DNA of 64,000 nt from Rosenbergiella australiborealis (lineage in GTDB: Bacteria; Pseudomonadota; Gammaproteobacteria; Enterobacterales; Enterobacteriaceae). Below, piece after piece: positions 53,717 to 62,867 of this stretch; position 1 is the stretch's first letter, and each line of letters opens with the position of its first letter. A model generated the notes under the pieces. It worked only from the letters and a program-made list of their open reading frames with translations. It ran no database searches and was not told the DNA's origin. The stretch spans positions 372,001 through 436,000 of the forward strand of contig NZ_JABBFO010000002.1 of NCBI RefSeq assembly GCF_018494035.1. The letters are read 5' to 3'. Made by a program: the position numbers and the translations under genes.

Positions 53717-54886
53717 TTAGACTAAATAGGCTTCAACAAGGTTTGCCCAATAACTGGCTCCTATCGAAAGACACTGGTCGTTAAACTGGTAACGAGGATG
53801 ATGAACCGAGAAGTTTTCCCGGTCGTCATTCCCAGTACCCAGTAACAGGTAACAACCAGGAACTTCCTGTAGCATAAAAGCAAAATCTTCGCTGCCCATT
53901 AACGGTGTTAACCCCTCTGGATCACCGACATGTTCGTCCCCGACCGTTTGTCTTGCAATCTGTAACGCGAACGCCGTTTCAGTCGGATGATTAATTGTCG
54001 CCGGATAACCGAAGATTTTCTCTATTTTCGCCGTGAGATGGTAACTTTCTGCTTGTGTCGCCACGATATGACGGATACTTTCCTCAATTTTTTGACGAGT
54101 AGCAGGACAAAACGAGCGAGTATTAATTTTCATCACTACGCTGTCAGGAATAATATTATGCGTTGTACCCGCTTGAAGACTCCCCACAGTCACCACCGCG
54201 GGGATTTGTGGGTCAACATTTCGGCTTACGATAGTTTGTAGGGCAAGAACGATGGTGGCAGCACAAGGTAGCGGATCGAGACAATGTTCCGGCGCAGAAC
54301 CATGCCCCCCTTTGCCGTATAAAGTTACCGTAAAGCTATCGGAGGAAGCCATCAAAGGGCCTGGTTTTGTAAAGAACTGCCCAGCAGGGTACAGAGGAAA
54401 GTTATGCAGACCAAATACCGCATCACAGGGAAAACGCTGAAAGAGTCCCTCCTCAATCATGACCCGCGCGCCGCCAATCGACTCTTCTGAAGGTTGAAAA
54501 ATCAGATGTAATGTGCCGGAAAATCGACGTGTCTGCGCCAAATACTTTGCGGCGGAAAGCAGTATTGCACAATGGCCATCGTGACCACAGGCATGCATTT
54601 TCCCCGGATATTGGCTAGCGTAAGGTAAATCCGTCAGCTCTTGCATCGGTAATGCATCCATATCCGCACGAATGCCGAGCCGTTTACGCCCATCCCCTTG
54701 AGTGAGCGTCGCCACTACACCGGTTTGCCCCAATCCACGATCTACTTGATATCCCCATTCGGTCAGTAATTTGGCAATGATCGAGCTGGTGCGATGCTCT
54801 TCAAATCCTAATTCAGGGTGAGCATGAAAATCATGACGCAGGGCTATCATTTCCGCTTCATGGTCGAGAATTTCCTTAATTAACAT
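53717..54886 (-). CDS. M20-family amidohydrolase (hippurate hydrolase type), copy 1
   Basis: This 389-residue metallo-amidohydrolase of the M20D/amidohydrolase group removes acyl groups from N-acyl amino acids. It has LRHDFHAHPELGFEE, GIRADMDALPMQE, metal-binding ACGHDGHCAI, the catalytic Glu in FQPSEESIGGA, and the ligand His in GLHNFPLYPAGQF, with MGSEDFAFMLQEVPG near the end. ATG 54886 overlaps the MHS transporter stop by 11 bases, so it is likely an uptake-plus-hydrolysis unit. A paralogue with the same motifs lies about 5 kb away. Exact substrate is unknown. Confidence 0.9.
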   Translation of the reverse strand: MLIKEILDHEAEMIALRHDFHAHPELGFEEHRTSSIIAKLLTEWGYQVDRGLGQTGVVATLTQGDGRKRLGIRADMDALPMQELTDLPYASQYPGKMHACGHDGHCAILLSAAKYLAQTRRFSGTLHLIFQPSEESIGGARVMIEEGLFQRFPCDAVFGLHNFPLYPAGQFFTKPGPLMASSDSFTVTLYGKGGHGSAPEHCLDPLPCAATIVLALQTIVSRNVDPQIPAVVTVGSLQAGTTHNIIPDSVVMKINTRSFCPATRQKIEESIRHIVATQAESYHLTAKIEKIFGYPATINHPTETAFALQIARQTVGDEHVGDPEGLTPLMGSEDFAFMLQEVPGCYLLLGTGNDDRENFSVHHPRYQFNDQCLSIGASYWANLVEAYLV

Positions 54887-56156
54887 AAATATTCTCCCCT
54901 TGTGGTAATGGTGTGGATTTCCAGAAATAGGTCGCAGCGAGTGAGATCAGACCGCAAAATAATAAATAGGCTGCCGGAGCGAGGGGGTTGTGCGAAATAT
55001 TCAACAAAAAGGTGACGTTAAACTGTGCGAACCCGCCAAAAAGGGTGACGCCAAAAGCATAAATAATCGATAACGCCGAGGCACGCAGGACAGAAGGAAA
55101 GGATTCTAATACCAGCACAAAGAACGCAATCGCGTATAAGTTTGCCATGACCTGATCCACGACCACAATGCTAAGGGTGATCGACAGTGGAAGGTGATGC
55201 ATGATCGCTAAGAAGATCGGAAATGTGAGTAAAGTTGATACGCATAAACTACTGAGCATTAAGCCACGCAAATGAGCGACGCGATCGATAAGTCGACCTA
55301 AAAATAGTGGCGCAAGTAAGGTAATCACTGCCGCACCAATACTGAGCCAATAGGAATCACCGGGTGAATAGGCTAACGTATTGACCATATAGGCTGGCAG
55401 ATAATAAACGATAATATAGAAACTGGTCGTGCTTTTCATCACCAGCAAAATACCGAGAAATAATCGACGTCGATGCTGTTTAAGTAACAATCCTAAGGAT
55501 GAAGTTGCTTGCACTTCTGAAGCATTAGTGAGTTGTGTTTCAGGGAGCGTTTTTCGGATAATCAGCCCAAGGGGAATAATGAGGAGCCCGATAATAAAAG
55601 GGACGCGCCATCCCCAACTATACAGTGCTTGCATCGAAAGCGAGTGTGTTAGCACAAAACCGATAATCGCCCCGGCTAAGGCGGCGGCGCCTTGACTGAC
55701 CATCTGCCAGCTTACCCGCTGACCACGAGACTGCCCTTCTCCTGCTTCGAGTAACCAGCTCGTCGCAGTCCCAATCTCCCCCCCGGCAGAGAACCCCTGA
55801 ATCAGCCGCCCGATAATGAGTATCACCGGCCCCCAAATCCCGACTTGTTGCCATGTGGGTGCTGCTGCGACAAATAAACCGCCCAGTCCCATCAGTAATA
55901 AAATAAGTTGTAGTGCCGGTTTACGACCATGACGATCAGCATATTGTCCTAAGACAATGCTACCGAGGGGACGGACTAAAAACCCAATCCCAAAGGTTGC
56001 CACTGAGAGTAACAGCGAGAGGGTAGCATTTCCTACTGGAAAAAAGAGGTGCCCAATAATAACGGAAAAAAAACTATACACGGCAAAGTCATAGATCTCT
56101 AAACCATTGCCTAATGTCACCGCCAATAACGATTTTCGATGTAATTTGTCAGTCAT
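54876..56156 (-). CDS. MHS-family MFS symporter
   Basis: This is a 426-residue metabolite:H+ symporter of the MHS (ShiA/ProP/KgtP) group with 12 predicted helices. Its N terminus has SLLAVTLGNGLEIYDFAVYSFF, then FGIGFLVRPLGSIVLGQYADRHGRKPAL, the family motif, and RLIQGFSAGGEIGTATSWLLE. MHS proteins carry carboxylates, amino acid derivatives or osmolytes. It is co-transcribed with the M20 amidohydrolase, so an N-acylated amino acid is a plausible substrate (inference). ATG 56156 was preferred over TTG 56162. A divergent LysR gene lies 140 bases away and may regulate it. Confidence 0.9.
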   Translation of the reverse strand: MTDKLHRKSLLAVTLGNGLEIYDFAVYSFFSVIIGHLFFPVGNATLSLLLSVATFGIGFLVRPLGSIVLGQYADRHGRKPALQLILLLMGLGGLFVAAAPTWQQVGIWGPVILIIGRLIQGFSAGGEIGTATSWLLEAGEGQSRGQRVSWQMVSQGAAALAGAIIGFVLTHSLSMQALYSWGWRVPFIIGLLIIPLGLIIRKTLPETQLTNASEVQATSSLGLLLKQHRRRLFLGILLVMKSTTSFYIIVYYLPAYMVNTLAYSPGDSYWLSIGAAVITLLAPLFLGRLIDRVAHLRGLMLSSLCVSTLLTFPIFLAIMHHLPLSITLSIVVVDQVMANLYAIAFFVLVLESFPSVLRASALSIIYAFGVTLFGGFAQFNVTFLLNISHNPLAPAAYLLFCGLISLAATYFWKSTPLPQGENIYVN

Positions 56157-56300
56157 AAACAAATTCCGTTTTGAGGAGAAGGAACTTCACTCTGCCATAA
56201 TCAAAAATGACTTCAATCATAATTATTTTTTATGGCTTTAGTTATTAAGACTGAGCTAAATCTGTGCAATAGTGCACTAAAAAAGAGGAGCCAGCTCGTC

Positions 56301-57263
56301 GTGAAAATGAAATTAACGCAATTAAAGGTATTGCTAGAGGTTGCCGTACAAGGGAGTTTTGGTAAGGCGGCCAAATCTCTAGGATTGACGCAACCGGCCA
56401 TTAGCCAAACTATCGCCGAGCTTGAGGCAGAAATTGGTATGCCGATTTTAGTCCGTCATTCGCGAGGGATTGAATTGAATGAATATGGGCAGGTTTTAGT
56501 GCGGCATGCGAAAAACATTGATCTAGCTCTACTCCAAGCGAGGGAGGATATTGATGACTTATTGGGGAGTGCCATGCGGCAATTACGTATTGGCTTTACT
56601 GCCGCGGCGAGTTATGGACCCTTAGCGAAAAGTTTACTTCTTTTTCAGCAACAATATCCTGAAGTAAAAATTATTACGCAACAACATCGCCCACGTTATT
56701 TACAACGCCAGTTACTACAAAAAGAACTCGATATTGCGGTAATCACTCTTTGCAATCATGTGGTCGAAGATGGCTTGGAGTGTGAGCTACTTTATTCCCT
56801 AGGTAACTTTATTATAGCCAGCAACAATCATCCCATACGCCATACGACGTCACTCAAACATTTGCTATCCTATCCTTGGATCGATTGGGACGAACCACAT
56901 CAAGACTCACTCCTCGCCCAGCTTTGCGCTCGCTATAATTTATCGTTACCTCAAAAAGTCCTGCACTGTCCATCACCGGAAGTGATGCAATATCTTTTGG
57001 AGCACTCCACCATGTTGAGTATGTGGTCTACCGCGGGCTTACCCCTACTGGAAAAAAGCCAAACACTAAAAAAACTAAATCTTAAAGAAACGCTTCCTAT
57101 CACTCAAGTCGGTATTGTCTCTGCCAGTATGGGGCGAAATAGCAGTGTCGCTAATCAATTTATTGAGTTGTTACGCCAGCAAACACAACTTTGGTTGCAA
57201 CAAGATGATGCAGAAAAATTTTTAGCTCATCACCCCTTAATTTCAGATACTCGAAGCCCTTAA
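56301..57263 (+). CDS. LysR-family transcriptional regulator
   Basis: This 320-residue regulator has the LysR winged helix MKLTQLKVLLEVAVQGSFGKAAKSLG, TQPAISQTIAELEAEIG and a C-terminal substrate-binding domain with LRIGFTAAASYGPLAKSLL and IDWDEPHQDSLLAQLC. It diverges from the MHS/M20 operon, the usual layout for a LysR protein and its target, so it probably controls those genes. Start is GTG 56301 (GAGGAG ten bases upstream) or ATG 56307; the longest frame, from 56232, is unlikely. Confidence 0.88.
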   Translation: MKMKLTQLKVLLEVAVQGSFGKAAKSLGLTQPAISQTIAELEAEIGMPILVRHSRGIELNEYGQVLVRHAKNIDLALLQAREDIDDLLGSAMRQLRIGFTAAASYGPLAKSLLLFQQQYPEVKIITQQHRPRYLQRQLLQKELDIAVITLCNHVVEDGLECELLYSLGNFIIASNNHPIRHTTSLKHLLSYPWIDWDEPHQDSLLAQLCARYNLSLPQKVLHCPSPEVMQYLLEHSTMLSMWSTAGLPLLEKSQTLKKLNLKETLPITQVGIVSASMGRNSSVANQFIELLRQQTQLWLQQDDAEKFLAHHPLISDTRSP

Positions 57264-57438
57264 CGGGAAAACTCAAGGCTTTTCATCTCGGCCTTGTCTG
57301 CTTAATGAGAAGATTCTGCCTATCACTACGTGTGTTGTGATAAGAAAATTTTTCACCTCATTGAGTGAGACGTCTTATACTTATCACTCATCTTGCTGAA
57401 TGAAGCACGCGTGATTAATAATTAATAAAGGAATATTG

Positions 57439-57744
57439 ATGTCTTTTAAAAAACTTGTCGTAATCGGTATGTGGCTGGTACTAGGTGGCATAACGGGTTG
57501 GTTAACGCATTCCGCTACCGTCGGTAAATACAATATTATTAATGCGACTTGCAGTGTGATTAACGCAGCGGTTGATAATCATTTGCTGGCTACTGATCAA
57601 GTCCGACTCCTCGGGGAAGTCTCACAAAAAAACTTGTTGAATAGTGCAGCGGGTGATGCTTTTCAATTAGACGAACAGCAAATCCAATCCGCATCCAGCT
57701 CATCAAATTGTTCACAGTTTATGGTGGGAATGAGTAGCCATTAA
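57439..57744 (+). CDS. Small membrane-anchored or exported protein, unknown function
   Basis: I do not recognise this 101-residue protein. It starts MSFKKLVVIGMWLVLGGITGWLTH: a short basic stretch followed by a hydrophobic helix, i.e. a signal anchor or uncleaved signal. The rest should be periplasmic: VGKYNIINATCSVINAAVDN, then a Ser/Gln-rich end with a second cysteine in SSSNCSQFMVGMSSH. The two cysteines could form a disulfide. ATG 57439 has AAAGGA six bases upstream. It is a monocistronic unit with a following hairpin. Confidence 0.72.
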   Translation: MSFKKLVVIGMWLVLGGITGWLTHSATVGKYNIINATCSVINAAVDNHLLATDQVRLLGEVSQKNLLNSAAGDAFQLDEQQIQSASSSSNCSQFMVGMSSH

Positions 57745-57802
57745 TGATCAGGCCGCACGGTATTGCGTATTAGTTATCCGTTTTGCAGAGCAAAAAATTG
57801 CT

Positions 57803-57828
57803 AAAACCTTGCGTTTCGGCAAGGTTTT
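57803..57828 (+). terminator. Hairpin terminator after the 101-residue gene
   Basis: AAAACCTTGC and GCAAGGTTTT form a ten-pair stem around a six-base loop GTTTCG, with a T-rich descending arm. It lies between convergent genes and its A-rich ascending arm would serve as T tract for the opposite strand, so it can work both ways. Confidence 0.75.
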
Positions 57829-57905
57829 CGGCGTTTTCTTTGCCAACAAAATGGGAAAACTACCGTCCGCCAATACGGCGCTGAGGATTTCCCTGTTAAG
57901 GGTAT

Positions 57906-58427
57906 TTAATCGGTGAGAATAATATCTCGACCACGTAGGGCATTGTTCAAGAGGCTTTCCAATGGAACACTGTTTTTGATTATGGGTGATTTAATCACGA
58001 TATAACTAAAATATTTTTCGATGCCTAGCCCTGCATCGAGTAGGTTTTCAATCACTTCTTGATAATGCTCGATAGTACGAGTGACGAATCGAAGTAGATA
58101 GTCGTAGCCTCCAGTGATTAGATGACATTCCATCAATTCATCGACCTGACTAAGCCCTTGTTCAAAACACTGGAAATCTTCGCGGCGGTGACCTTTGAGA
58201 GTCACTTCAGTGAAGACATTAATGAATTGCGTAATTTTGGGAAGATTAATATGTGCCTGATAACCGGAAATTAAGCCTGAGGCTTCGAGTCTTTTTACAC
58301 GCTGTAAACAGGGACTTGGCGAGAGGCCGACCGCATCAGCCAAATTAACATTACTAATACGTCCATCTTTTTGAAGGTGGGAGAGAATAGCAATATCTAA
58401 GCGATCCAGTTTTAATAAACCGTTCAT
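57906..58427 (-). CDS. Lrp/AsnC-family transcriptional regulator
   Basis: This 173-residue regulator of the Lrp/AsnC family starts MNGLLKLDRLDIAILSHLQKDGRISNVNLADAVGLS, then PSPCLQRVKRLEASGLISGY, the typical helix-turn-helix. A C-terminal RAM ligand-binding domain follows with VDELMECHLITGGYDYLLRFV. Such proteins sense amino acids and often control adjacent catabolic genes. It is transcribed in the same direction as, and about 106 bases downstream of, an aminotransferase gene, so the two may share control. Similar proteins include BkdR and DecR. Confidence 0.9.
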   Translation of the reverse strand: MNGLLKLDRLDIAILSHLQKDGRISNVNLADAVGLSPSPCLQRVKRLEASGLISGYQAHINLPKITQFINVFTEVTLKGHRREDFQCFEQGLSQVDELMECHLITGGYDYLLRFVTRTIEHYQEVIENLLDAGLGIEKYFSYIVIKSPIIKNSVPLESLLNNALRGRDIILTD

Positions 58428-58533
58428 AGTACCTCTGTTCTAGAGCCGTCACTTTTCTTTATACTGATATACCCGATACTAACAGTAAAGCAATACTGTG
58501 AGTACCAGATATAATATTAAGTAATAATGAGGC

Positions 58534-59835
58534 TCAAACTCGCCCGGTGGCTTTAGCAAGGGCCATATCGAAAATGTGTAAGGCTTCTTCCAATTGAGAG
58601 TCGGTTGTTACCAATGGGGCAAGAAACCGCACCACATTACGATGTAGGCCGCATTTTATCAGCAACAGTCCTTTATGAAACGCTGCACTGAGGATCTCAG
58701 CCGTTAAGGGCGCATCTTCTTTACCCGTATCAGGATCGACAATCTCAACCGCCTGCATAAAGCCTACACCGCGTACTGTCCCGATGCAGGGATATTTTTC
58801 TGCAAGCTGGTTTAATCGCTGATGAAGTTTATGCCCAGCTTGTACACTGCGGGCGAGTAAGTTCTCTTCCTCAATCACATCGAGCACGGCGAGTGCCGCA
58901 GCGCATGCCAGCGCATTACCCCCATAGGTTCCGCCTAGCCCGCCCGGTAGTGGGCCATTCATTATCTCAGTGCGTCCAACGACACCTGAAATCGGTAGCC
59001 CGCCGCCGAGACTTTTGGCGACGGTCACCAAGTCCGGCATAATTTCCGATTGCTCAAAAGCAAAGAGCGTACCTGTTCGACCAAACCCTGTTTGAACTTC
59101 ATCACAAATAAGCAAAATACCATGTTGTTCGGTGATCTGACGTAATGCCCGCATGAAGGTAGGGGGGGCCGGAAGAAAGCCACCATCCCCCTGTACTGGC
59201 TCAATAATGATCGCGGCCACTTGGTCTGGCGTAATTTGGGCGGCAAACAATGTTTCAAGCGCGTGTAGGCAATGTTGTTCAGTAATATTACGGTATTCAT
59301 TAGGGTATGGCAGACGATAAACGCCCCCCGCAAACGGGCCAAAATTTTGTTTATAAGGACTACTCATTCCCGTCAAGGTCGAGGCCAATAATGTTCGACC
59401 ATGAAAGGCCCCATCAAACGCAATAATTCCTGGACGCTGTGTATATCCACGAGCAATTTTTACTGCATTTTCTACCGCTTCGGCACCACTGGTGAAAAAG
59501 ACACTTTGGCATTCAACCTCTTTGCCCACTAACTGATTTAATCGTTCAGCGAGACTGATATACCCTGGATAAGCCGCAACCTGAAAACAAGCATGCGAGA
59601 CGTTGGATAACTGACGCGTTATCGCTGCAACGATCGCCGGGTGGTTATGGCCGACATTAAGTACACCAATGCCTCCAACAAAATCCAGGTACCGGTTACC
59701 TTCAGTATCCCAGACCTCACTCCCTTTTGCTTTTTCGATGACTAAAGGATGGGCGGTTACCACACCTCGAGGGACGCTCTTTGTGCGACGATCCAGCCAG
59801 AGATCGTCTTCTGTTACCATGACCATATCACTCAT
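58534..59835 (-). CDS. gabT: 4-aminobutyrate-type aminotransferase
   Basis: This is a 433-residue class III PLP aminotransferase close to GabT/PuuE (E. coli GabT 426), converting 4-aminobutyrate plus 2-oxoglutarate to succinate semialdehyde plus glutamate. It starts with RRTKSVPRGVVTAHPLVIEKAKGSEVWDTEG. Further motifs are FFTSGAEAVENAVKIARGYT, AFHGRTLLASTLTGM, IIEPVQGDGGFLPAPP, LICDEVQTGFGRTG and the PLP lysine in TVAKSLGGGLPISG. A GABA or related omega-amino acid is the most likely substrate; no succinate-semialdehyde dehydrogenase gene is next to it. Confidence 0.9.
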   Translation of the reverse strand: MSDMVMVTEDDLWLDRRTKSVPRGVVTAHPLVIEKAKGSEVWDTEGNRYLDFVGGIGVLNVGHNHPAIVAAITRQLSNVSHACFQVAAYPGYISLAERLNQLVGKEVECQSVFFTSGAEAVENAVKIARGYTQRPGIIAFDGAFHGRTLLASTLTGMSSPYKQNFGPFAGGVYRLPYPNEYRNITEQHCLHALETLFAAQITPDQVAAIIIEPVQGDGGFLPAPPTFMRALRQITEQHGILLICDEVQTGFGRTGTLFAFEQSEIMPDLVTVAKSLGGGLPISGVVGRTEIMNGPLPGGLGGTYGGNALACAAALAVLDVIEEENLLARSVQAGHKLHQRLNQLAEKYPCIGTVRGVGFMQAVEIVDPDTGKEDAPLTAEILSAAFHKGLLLIKCGLHRNVVRFLAPLVTTDSQLEEALHIFDMALAKATGRV

Positions 59836-59950
59836 TATCGATACCTGCTCTCAATTAAGGGTAAGGGCTGTCACTATTTACGCCGTTCATCACGCTGTTC
59901 TGTGGCGCTAATATTTATGACGTTAAAATGCTTTATTAAAAAAAGAAGTC

Positions 59951-61084
59951 CTATATTTCCCCCAGTTCTTTATGCACGATGGCACATAACCAGCGGACAC
60001 CATAGGGAATGACCTTGTCATTAAAATCAAAACAGGGGTGGTGTAAGGGGTGGCTTGGCCCGGAGCCTAACCAAACATAAGCTCCAGGTTTTTCCTGCAA
60101 CATAAAAGAAAAATCTTCAGAAGTAAGTGCCGGGTATTCGGCAGGCTGTGCCGTCAATCCAGCCTGCTCTGCAGCCTCTAATGCCAGTCGTGCTTCACGA
60201 GGAGTGTTACAGGTCGCCGGATAATAGCGATGATAGCGAATATCCGCCTGTAATCCGTAAGACTCACCAATCTGTTTAGTCTTGATGCGTACTTGTTGCT
60301 CAAGGATATCTCGTGCCGCAGCTGTGAAGGTACGTACCGTACCGGTGATCGATGCCTCGCCCGGGATCATATTATGGGAAGAACCGCCGTGAATTTGCGT
60401 CACCGTCAATAGTGCCGATTCATGAGGCGTAATTTTACGAGAGACCAATGTATTGAGAGCCACCACCAACTCGCTGGCCGCCAGCAGAGTATCAGCGGTT
60501 AGATGAGGTTGTGCAGCATGTCCTCCGCCTCCAGACAGCCTAATATCAAAGCGATCTGCCGCCGCCATGATCGGGCCAGATCGCGTGCGTAATTCCCCCA
60601 CCGGCAGTTCAGGCCAATTATGAATCGCATAGAGAGCGTCGCACGGATAACGCTCGAATAACCCCTCTTCAATCATCGCTTTTGCCCCAGCTAGCCCTTC
60701 TTCTGCCGGCTGGAAAATGAAACAGACCCGACCGGCAAAATTGGGGTTATGGGCTAACTGTTCAGCCGCTGCCAATAACATCACCGTGTGGCCATCGTGC
60801 CCGCAAGCATGAGATATTCCTGGATGACAGCTTCGCCAAGCACTCTCTCCTTGATCCGCCATCGGTAATGCGTCCATATCTGCCCGTAAACCGATTAGCC
60901 GCTCCCCCGGTTGTCGCCCCTGCAATACACCTACAACCCCCGTTTTACCTACATTTTGTTCAACCTCTAGTCCCAACTCAATAAGATACTGAGCGATCAA
61001 GGCTGAAGTTTGGATTTCTTGAAACCCAGTTTCAGGATGTTGATGTAATTGATGACGCAATGTTAACCATTTTAAATCGTCCAC
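59951..61084 (-). CDS. M20-family amidohydrolase, copy 2
   Basis: This 377-residue paralogue of the amidohydrolase at 53717-54886 has LRHQLHQHPETGFQEIQTSALIAQYL, GLRADMDALPMAD, ACGHDGHTVML, the catalytic Glu in FQPAEEGLAGAKAM and metal His in AIHNWPELPVGEL, with LTSEDFSFMLQEKPG. Active-site residues are intact. Its ATG touches the stop of the GhrA-like gene, so it is translated from the same mRNA. The operon (FAD oxidase, GNAT protein, GhrA-like reductase, amidohydrolase) looks like a pathway for modified amino acids. Confidence 0.9.
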   Translation of the reverse strand: MDDLKWLTLRHQLHQHPETGFQEIQTSALIAQYLIELGLEVEQNVGKTGVVGVLQGRQPGERLIGLRADMDALPMADQGESAWRSCHPGISHACGHDGHTVMLLAAAEQLAHNPNFAGRVCFIFQPAEEGLAGAKAMIEEGLFERYPCDALYAIHNWPELPVGELRTRSGPIMAAADRFDIRLSGGGGHAAQPHLTADTLLAASELVVALNTLVSRKITPHESALLTVTQIHGGSSHNMIPGEASITGTVRTFTAAARDILEQQVRIKTKQIGESYGLQADIRYHRYYPATCNTPREARLALEAAEQAGLTAQPAEYPALTSEDFSFMLQEKPGAYVWLGSGPSHPLHHPCFDFNDKVIPYGVRWLCAIVHKELGEI

Positions 61085-62010
61085 TAGTACCCCCGATTAA
61101 GATCAACGACACCGTTCATTGCTTTACCTTGCTGATGACGGCGAATGTTGTCGAGTAATACGCTGACTGAGCTTTCAGCATGTGTTTCACTGGCAATATG
61201 TGGCGTTAACCAGAGATTTGCCTGTGTCCAGAAGGGATGACCTTCTGGTAGCGGTTCCGGATCGGTGACATCGACGACCGCGTGACTGATTTTGCCGCTC
61301 TCTAAGGCATCAATCAGTGCTTGATGATCCAGGTGTTGACCACGTCCAGCATGCACCAAGCCCGCACCGTGCGGTAACTGATCAAATAGTTGTCGATTAA
61401 GAATGCCCCGTGTTCGATCCGTTAATGGCAGTAGACAAACAAGAATGTCACACGCTTTAAGAAACTCAGCCAATTGGTTATCCCCAACATAACTCGTCAT
61501 CCCAGCGATCGATTTTGGCGTACGGCTCCATCCCGAGCATGAATAACCCAGTGACATTAGTACCCGGGCAGAGGCCTGACCTAAGTTACCCAGCCCAAGT
61601 AGGCCGACACGACAGCGCGAAGCTGGCGGAACATCCTGTTTTTGCCATACTTGCTGCTGTTGTTGACGAAGATAGCGCGGTATGCCGCGATGTAGACTCA
61701 CCACTGAAAAGGTAATATAAGCGGCCATATCATCGACCAATCCTGGTTCAATCATTCTTACGACTGTGACGCCGTCAGGAATTTGTGCCGTCATAAACTG
61801 GTCAGCTCCCGCCCCTACGGAAAAAATAACCGCGAGGTTTGGAAATCGTTTATGAAGATCCTCAGGGATCTCCCAAGTCACTAAGTAACGAACTTCGCAA
61901 GGATCACCGGTTTCAGGCCATTGATAAAAAGGGAGGTCAGGGGCATTGGCCGCTAACCACGCTTGCCAGATGTCGCCACGTTGACGGCTCGACCAATAAA
62001 CGATACTCAT
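61084..62010 (-). CDS. ghrA: GhrA-like glyoxylate/hydroxypyruvate (2-hydroxyacid) reductase
   Basis: This is a D-2-hydroxyacid dehydrogenase, 308 residues, resembling E. coli GhrA (312 residues), which reduces glyoxylate and hydroxypyruvate with NADPH. It starts MSIVYWSSRQRGDIWQAWL. It has the NAD(P)-binding VGLLGLGNLGQASARVLMSLG followed by GWSRTPKS (R/S pattern favouring NADP), the catalytic Arg in HAGRGQHLDHQALIDAL, and the Glu/His pair in DVTDPEPLPEGHPF and LTPHIASETH. It shares a TAATG-like junction with neighbouring genes. The operon context suggests it reduces a keto acid made by the FAD oxidase. The ghrA name is by similarity only. Confidence 0.82.
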   Translation of the reverse strand: MSIVYWSSRQRGDIWQAWLAANAPDLPFYQWPETGDPCEVRYLVTWEIPEDLHKRFPNLAVIFSVGAGADQFMTAQIPDGVTVVRMIEPGLVDDMAAYITFSVVSLHRGIPRYLRQQQQQVWQKQDVPPASRCRVGLLGLGNLGQASARVLMSLGYSCSGWSRTPKSIAGMTSYVGDNQLAEFLKACDILVCLLPLTDRTRGILNRQLFDQLPHGAGLVHAGRGQHLDHQALIDALESGKISHAVVDVTDPEPLPEGHPFWTQANLWLTPHIASETHAESSVSVLLDNIRRHQQGKAMNGVVDLNRGY

Positions 62011-62858
62011 TAGCCCATCGCCTGTGACATAAAACTAAAATCGATCATCGCCTCAGGTGAGCGTTGCCACGGAAGACCTCGTACCATCATGACTGGGGCA
62101 TCAATAACCGGGAGGCCTTGTGTCACTAGCCAATCAGAAAAAGGGGTATGGCCATAGGTATCCATTCGGACAAACTGACCTTGTAAAAGGGCCGCGGCAT
62201 AACAAAATAATTTCCGGGCGCACTGTTCATCTTTAGCTAACAGCGGGCCGATAACATTGCCTCGACCAAATTTACGTAATGTCATATAGCCCTGTATCTC
62301 TCCGGCCTTATCCAAGACAAGCAGCGACTCAGCACTCACGAATAAGTCTTTCCACAATGTGGGACGATACAAACCGTGGGATTGATTATCCTTATCAATC
62401 AGGGTCGGCAGTTCATCCTCACGAAGCGGACGTATCGTTTCATCCTCTGCCAGTTCAAGCACTTCACACTCAGGAAGTTGTGCAATTTGATGCTGAAAAA
62501 TAGCGCCCTGCGCGATAAAACCGTATTTTTCATACAGTCCCTGCCCCATTTCGGTGGCATGAAGACGCACATTACCATTAGGTACTTTCGCCAATAGCGC
62601 GTCGATTAACTTTTTACCAATTCCCTTGCCTTGGCAGGCGGGATCGACAATGACTAGCCCCAATGTGCTACGAGTGTCACCCCAAGGCCAAAGAATCGCG
62701 CATCCGACGATCTGTTGTTCATTTTCAGCAACGAGCCCTGCTCCATGGGCTAAGGCTTGTTGCCAATCTTCCCGACGATGTGGCCAACTGACTTGCTGGC
62801 TTAAACGGTAACCTTGCTCAAGATCAGCGGGTTGCATTGCGCGTAATTCAATTGTCAT
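62010..62858 (-). CDS. GNAT acetyltransferase with two domains
   Basis: This 282-residue protein has an N-terminal GNAT domain (MTIELRAMQPADLEQGYRLS, LGLVIVDPACQGKGIGKKLIDALL with the acetyl-CoA loop, and YEKYGFIAQG) and a C-terminal GNAT-like domain (DKAGEIQGYMTLRKFGRGNVIGPLLAKD). It belongs to the YitH/HolE-type double-GNAT group, for which small-molecule acetylation of amino-acid-like substrates is suspected. Its stop abuts the GhrA-like gene and its start follows the FAD oxidase by about ten bases, so all are one operon. Acceptor unknown. Confidence 0.82.
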   Translation of the reverse strand: MTIELRAMQPADLEQGYRLSQQVSWPHRREDWQQALAHGAGLVAENEQQIVGCAILWPWGDTRSTLGLVIVDPACQGKGIGKKLIDALLAKVPNGNVRLHATEMGQGLYEKYGFIAQGAIFQHQIAQLPECEVLELAEDETIRPLREDELPTLIDKDNQSHGLYRPTLWKDLFVSAESLLVLDKAGEIQGYMTLRKFGRGNVIGPLLAKDEQCARKLFCYAAALLQGQFVRMDTYGHTPFSDWLVTQGLPVIDAPVMMVRGLPWQRSPEAMIDFSFMSQAMG

Positions 62859-62867
62859 GCTTTATCC

